A DNA stretch of 64,000 nucleotides. Origin: Fusobacterium necrogenes (lineage in GTDB: Bacteria > Fusobacteriota > Fusobacteriia > Fusobacteriales > Fusobacteriaceae). Within the stretch, counting starts at the first letter, position 1. Every line of letters starts with the position of its first letter. The translations under genes and the position numbers were made by a program. Below are positions 61,300 to 64,000 of the stretch, piece by piece. The notes below the pieces were generated by a model. It saw only the letters and a list, made by a program, of their open reading frames with translations. It did no database searches and was not told where the DNA came from. The stretch covers positions 744,001 to 808,000 of the forward strand of contig NZ_UGGU01000003.1 in assembly GCF_900450765.1 (NCBI RefSeq). Reading direction: 5' to 3'.

Positions 61300-61806
61300 T
61301 TACCATTTATTATAATGTACTTTATTCATATTCATATCTTTCTCTGTATAAGCTGGCTTTTCTTCTGCTGGATAACCTAATGCTATAAGATTACTAATAT
61401 ATATATCATCAGGTATATTTAAAATCTTTTTAATATTATCATGACAAGATTTCCCATTAGCATCAAATCTTCCTTTAGTTTGTATCCAACATGATCCAAG
61501 CCCTAACTCATGAGCTTTTAATTGAATAATTGTACTAGCAATACAAGCATCATCTTCTCCTGTTGGATGTTCATGCCATATTGTCAATATCATAAGAGGA
61601 GCATTTTCAGCAAATTGAGCCCCATTTTCTTTAGAGTAAGCTAACTTTTTTATTTTTTCTTTATCCGTAATAACAATAAATTCGTAAGGTCTTCCATTTC
61701 TACCACTTGGTGATACAACCGCAGTTTTCATCAGTTCTTCAATAATTTCTTTTTCAATTTCTCTATTCTGATACTTTCTGATACTTCTTCTTGATAAAAA
61801 ATTCAT
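61300..61806 (-). CDS. Nitroreductase-family protein
   Basis: FMN-binding oxidoreductase of 168 residues, short for the family. The start SRRSIRKYQNREIEKEIIEELMKTAVVSPSGRN binds the FMN phosphate. Later segments are FIVITDKEKIKKL, ENAPLMILTIW, DDACIASTIIQLKAHELGLGSCWI and ISNLIALGYPAEEKP. Substrate unknown; related proteins reduce nitroaromatics or quinones. It ends about 40 bases before the arg promoter. Confidence 0.9.
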   Translation of the reverse strand: MNFLSRRSIRKYQNREIEKEIIEELMKTAVVSPSGRNGRPYEFIVITDKEKIKKLAYSKENGAQFAENAPLMILTIWHEHPTGEDDACIASTIIQLKAHELGLGSCWIQTKGRFDANGKSCHDNIKKILNIPDDIYISNLIALGYPAEEKPAYTEKDMNMNKVHYNKW

Positions 61807-61829
61807 AATATACTCCTTTTTCTATATTT

Positions 61830-62690
61830 TTATTTTATTAAGCTATACAGATATTCTATTTCCTCTTTCCAGATACTATCGTCAATAGTTTCTAGAATAA
61901 TTGGCATATTATCAAACCTACTATCGTTCATAAATCTAATAAAGAATTCCTCTCCTAAAACTCCTTTTCCTATACTATCATGCCTATCTTTTTTGCTTCC
62001 AGTGTTAAATTTAGCATCATTTAAATGTATTCCTTTTAGATATTTAAAACCAATATATTTTTCAAATTCTTTCATTGTTTTATTATATCCAAATTCATCT
62101 TTTAGTTCATATCCAGCAGCTAAAGTATGACAAGTATCTAGGCAAACTCCTATTCTAGTCTTATCTTCTATATTTTCTATAATTTTTCCTATATGAGCAA
62201 AGTCATATCCTATATTAGAACCTTGACCAGCTGTATTTTCTAATACTACCATTACATTTTTTGTAGCAGCTAAAGCTTTATTTATAGAGTTCGCTATATT
62301 TTCTATACATTTTTCTTCACTTATCTCATTGAGATGACTACCTGGATGCATATTAAGATACTTAAGGCCAAGTTGTTCACATCTTTTTATCTCATCTATA
62401 AAAGCATTTAGAGATTTTTCTCTTTTCTCCATATCTTCAGCACCTAGATTGATAAGATAACTATCATGAGGTAATATATAATCTGGAGAGTAACCATATT
62501 TTTGAAGATTGTTTTTAAACTCCATTATATCTTCATCTGTTAATGGTTTTGCTTCCCATCTTCTTTGATTTTTTGTAAACAGTGCAAAAGCTTTTGCACC
62601 TATTTTATTAGCATTGATTGGTGCATTAAATACTCCACCTGTAGTTGTTACATGTGCCCCAATAAATTTATTTATTTTTTTATTTTCCAT
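61830..62690 (-). CDS. nfo: Endonuclease IV (AP endonuclease)
   Basis: Zinc-dependent apurinic/apyrimidinic endonuclease for base-excision repair, a TIM-barrel of 286 residues. Metal ligands and conserved segments: KFIGAHVTTTGGV, ILPHDSYLINLG, YLNMHPGSH, VVLENTAGQGSNIG, GVCLDTCHTLAAGYEL, HLNDAKFNTGSKKDRHDSIGKG and IILETIDDS. All are in order, so the enzyme looks intact. It is preceded by a small gene on the same strand and followed 23 bases later by the nitroreductase gene. Confidence 0.96.
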   Translation of the reverse strand: MENKKINKFIGAHVTTTGGVFNAPINANKIGAKAFALFTKNQRRWEAKPLTDEDIMEFKNNLQKYGYSPDYILPHDSYLINLGAEDMEKREKSLNAFIDEIKRCEQLGLKYLNMHPGSHLNEISEEKCIENIANSINKALAATKNVMVVLENTAGQGSNIGYDFAHIGKIIENIEDKTRIGVCLDTCHTLAAGYELKDEFGYNKTMKEFEKYIGFKYLKGIHLNDAKFNTGSKKDRHDSIGKGVLGEEFFIRFMNDSRFDNMPIILETIDDSIWKEEIEYLYSLIK

Positions 62691-62730
62691 TAAATAATTC
62701 TCCTTAAAAAAATTATAACTTTTTATTTTC

Positions 62731-62913
62731 TTATTCTATTTCTATAAATTTAATAATAAAGTTACAATTTAACCAAATAGTATTATTTTCAGTTTCAAAT
62801 TCAATAAAATTACCAATTTGAGAAAGAATAATTCCTTTATAAGTTGGAAATAAAGTCCCATTTTGAACAGTTACAAAAAGAGTTTTATCTTTAAATTTTT
62901 CAAATAATGTCAT
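62731..62913 (-). CDS. Small uncharacterised protein (60 aa)
   Basis: The start is ATG at 62913 (MTLFEKFKDKTLFVTV), placed by GGAGGT seven bases before it; the upstream ATG at 62928 overlaps that site. Predicted to be a small beta-rich, possibly Sm-like or SH3-like barrel (TLFPTYKGIILSQIGNFIEFET, NTIWLNCNFIIKFIEIE), with hydrophobic residues alternating. It has no signal peptide. The same promoter and a 5' hairpin lie before it. Its function is not recognised; a link to nfo, 40 bases downstream, is possible. Confidence 0.68.
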   Translation of the reverse strand: MTLFEKFKDKTLFVTVQNGTLFPTYKGIILSQIGNFIEFETENNTIWLNCNFIIKFIEIE

Positions 62914-62934
62914 AATATTTACCTCCATTTAGTA

Positions 62935-62971
62935 TAAAAAAAGAAAAGCCACCTAGTCCATATAGGCAGCT
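62935..62971 (-). terminator. 5' hairpin terminator or small-RNA 3' end before the 60-aa gene
   Basis: On the minus strand AGCTGCCTA and TAGGTGGCT (plus 62963-62971 and 62947-62955) form a 9-bp stem with two G-U pairs and a seven-base loop, followed by a U-rich tract. It ends about 25 bases before the 60-aa gene and begins about 12 bases after the likely transcription start. Confidence 0.75.
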
Positions 62972-62989
62972 TCCCAAGGGTTGTATCTC

Positions 62990-63018
62990 ATTATAACAGT
63001 GAGATATTCTTTTGTCAA
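62990..63018 (-). promoter_or_regulatory. Consensus promoter before the hairpin and 60-aa gene
   Basis: On the minus strand TTGACA (plus 63013-63018) and TATAAT (plus 62990-62995) are exactly 17 bases apart, just after the stop of the barrel gene. Transcription would start near 62983. Confidence 0.9.
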
Positions 63019-63019
63019 G

Positions 63020-63925
63020 TTAAAAATTATGAGTTAAAGTTAAAGTAAGCATATCATAGTAATATTCTTTATTCCAAAAACTATTATAACCTAAACTTAA
63101 TAAAAGATCTGGGTATACATAATATCCAAGCTTTACATTAAATACTCCAGTATCTCTTCCTACCTCTAGTTCTTTTATTTTTCTATTATTATTAAGCCTA
63201 ATACTTTTTCTATTAGAAAAATCATAGTCCCATTCTCCAGAAAGAGTAAATAAAAATTTTTCTTTAAATTCTTTGACATAAGTTAGTCCTAAAGCTCCAC
63301 TTCCAATTCTATCATCATTATCTTTTATATTATTATGTGCCTTTGTGGTATATTGATTCCAATCTAAAGAAATATAAGGATAAAATATAGTTTTTCTGCT
63401 TAAAGAGTATGTATACCCAGTTTCTATTCCTAAAGAATAATCTTTAGTACGATATCTATAATTTTTATAGACATTTTTATTCTCAGCATAACCAGCTTTT
63501 CCAAATATTAACCAATTATCTATATTTTTTCCAAAGTAGTAGTCTATACCATAAGTTCTCACTTTAGCATCTTCATAATTATAGGAAAGGTTAGACTTTA
63601 AATAACCAAGACTTACTCCAATATAGGTATTAGGAGTAGAAAGAATATTACTATTAGTTCCCATCAAAAATCCTTTTGTTTTCACATCATATTTTGATGA
63701 ACTATTATCATAGCTACTCTTTTTTTCAGCAATATATTCAAGATATTGGTTACTATTACTATAGCCATTTCTATTAATTTTTTTAAATATTATACTTTCT
63801 CTAAATTGTTCTTTTCCTCTATTTCCTAAAATTTTACTGTGTATTTCCCCCAGATTATTAAAATTTTCTTGTGCAATGAGAAGAGAAGATGATAAAAGAA
63901 AGATCATTCCTAAATATTTTTTCAT
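63020..63925 (-). CDS. Outer-membrane autotransporter-type beta-barrel protein without passenger
   Basis: 301 residues. The signal peptide MKKYLGMIFLLSSSLLIAQ is followed by a short linker and then about 230 residues of alternating strands (NTYIGVSLGYLKSNLSY, GIDYYFGKNIDNWLIFGKAGYAENK, DYSLGIETGYTYSL, FTLSGEWDYDFSN), ending in LTLTHNF with the terminal phenylalanine required for barrel assembly. The size fits a complete twelve-stranded autotransporter domain with no passenger, as for many small Fusobacterium outer-membrane proteins. Function unknown. TTAGGAGTAATT precedes the ATG. Confidence 0.82.
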   Translation of the reverse strand: MKKYLGMIFLLSSSLLIAQENFNNLGEIHSKILGNRGKEQFRESIIFKKINRNGYSNSNQYLEYIAEKKSSYDNSSSKYDVKTKGFLMGTNSNILSTPNTYIGVSLGYLKSNLSYNYEDAKVRTYGIDYYFGKNIDNWLIFGKAGYAENKNVYKNYRYRTKDYSLGIETGYTYSLSRKTIFYPYISLDWNQYTTKAHNNIKDNDDRIGSGALGLTYVKEFKEKFLFTLSGEWDYDFSNRKSIRLNNNRKIKELEVGRDTGVFNVKLGYYVYPDLLLSLGYNSFWNKEYYYDMLTLTLTHNF

Positions 63926-64000
63926 AAATTACTCCTAACTTCTTAATTTCTTTTTTTCCCAAAGATTCTTAATAGATAAAGAAATAGATTGATAAAATCT

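Overview
The window looks like chromosome of a Fusobacterium (Fusobacteriota), probably one of the larger-genome gut species; I cannot name the species. Pointers are the very low GC, the AGA-dominated arginine codons, frequent TTG starts behind strong AGGAGG sites, an outer membrane with type V secretion proteins (two-partner secretion, autotransporters, an orphan barrel), and an anaerobic cobalamin pathway. I see no rRNA, tRNA, CRISPR array, insertion sequence or prophage.

Layout. 1-15.4 kb: an adhesin locus of a truncated usher-like outer-membrane protein, a TpsB transporter and a giant TpsA exoprotein with a modular, repetitive, proline- and tyrosine-rich C-terminus that is split by a one-base frameshift in an A8 tract. 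15.5-24.1 kb: housekeeping and orphan genes (WG-repeat lipoprotein, alpha/beta hydrolase, glucosaminidase, HolA, a lone double permease, a Gfo/Idh/MocA oxidoreductase, a short UvrD-like helicase). 24.1-37.0 kb: a cobalamin operon cbiP-cbiB-cobD-cbiA-cbiC-cbiD-cbiE-cbiT-cbiL-cbiF-(DUF5710 protein)-cbiG-cbiH-cbiJ, with a strong promoter but no room for a B12 riboswitch. 37.1-41.0 kb: an aminotransferase and a polar amino-acid ABC transporter behind an attenuator-like leader. 41.1-46.3 kb: ComB, a lipoprotein, a radical SAM protein and an RpiR regulator-nagB-nagA set for amino sugars. 46.3-50.5 kb: an AAA ATPase with a triple palindromic operator, an orphan tyrosine recombinase, an RsuA-type pseudouridine synthase and an unknown gene. 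50.5-56.0 kb: a LytTR regulator and a kinase-less membrane sensor divergent from a lipoprotein autotransporter subtilase. 56.0-61.3 kb: a cupin gene and the arginine operon argC-GNAT-argB-argD-argF (minus strand) behind a leader-peptide attenuator. 61.3-64 kb: nitroreductase, endonuclease IV, a small protein and an outer-membrane barrel.

The two observations I rate highest: (i) the C-terminus of the TpsA protein carries two near-identical tyrosine modules (VVYADLDL...TIYSNI and VVYADLNL...TIYTQV) that fit the ITIM and ITSM consensus and resemble the SIRP-alpha cytoplasmic tail, next to SH3-ligand-like proline motifs; the second copy lies just beyond the A8 frameshift. (ii) The amino-acid transporter operon and the arginine operon each begin with an unannotated short leader ORF. 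The two peptides share the pattern R-x(5)-[MV]-N-K-x(1,2)-N-N-F-like, with two or three AGG arginine codons, followed by intrinsic terminators before the first structural gene. This suggests a common arginine-responsive attenuation system.

Other structural signals are a pair of ~160-bp inverted hairpin repeats (31.4 and 40.1 kb), three 18-bp palindromes at exactly 40-bp spacing, and a non-AUG (CTG) start for cbiE.
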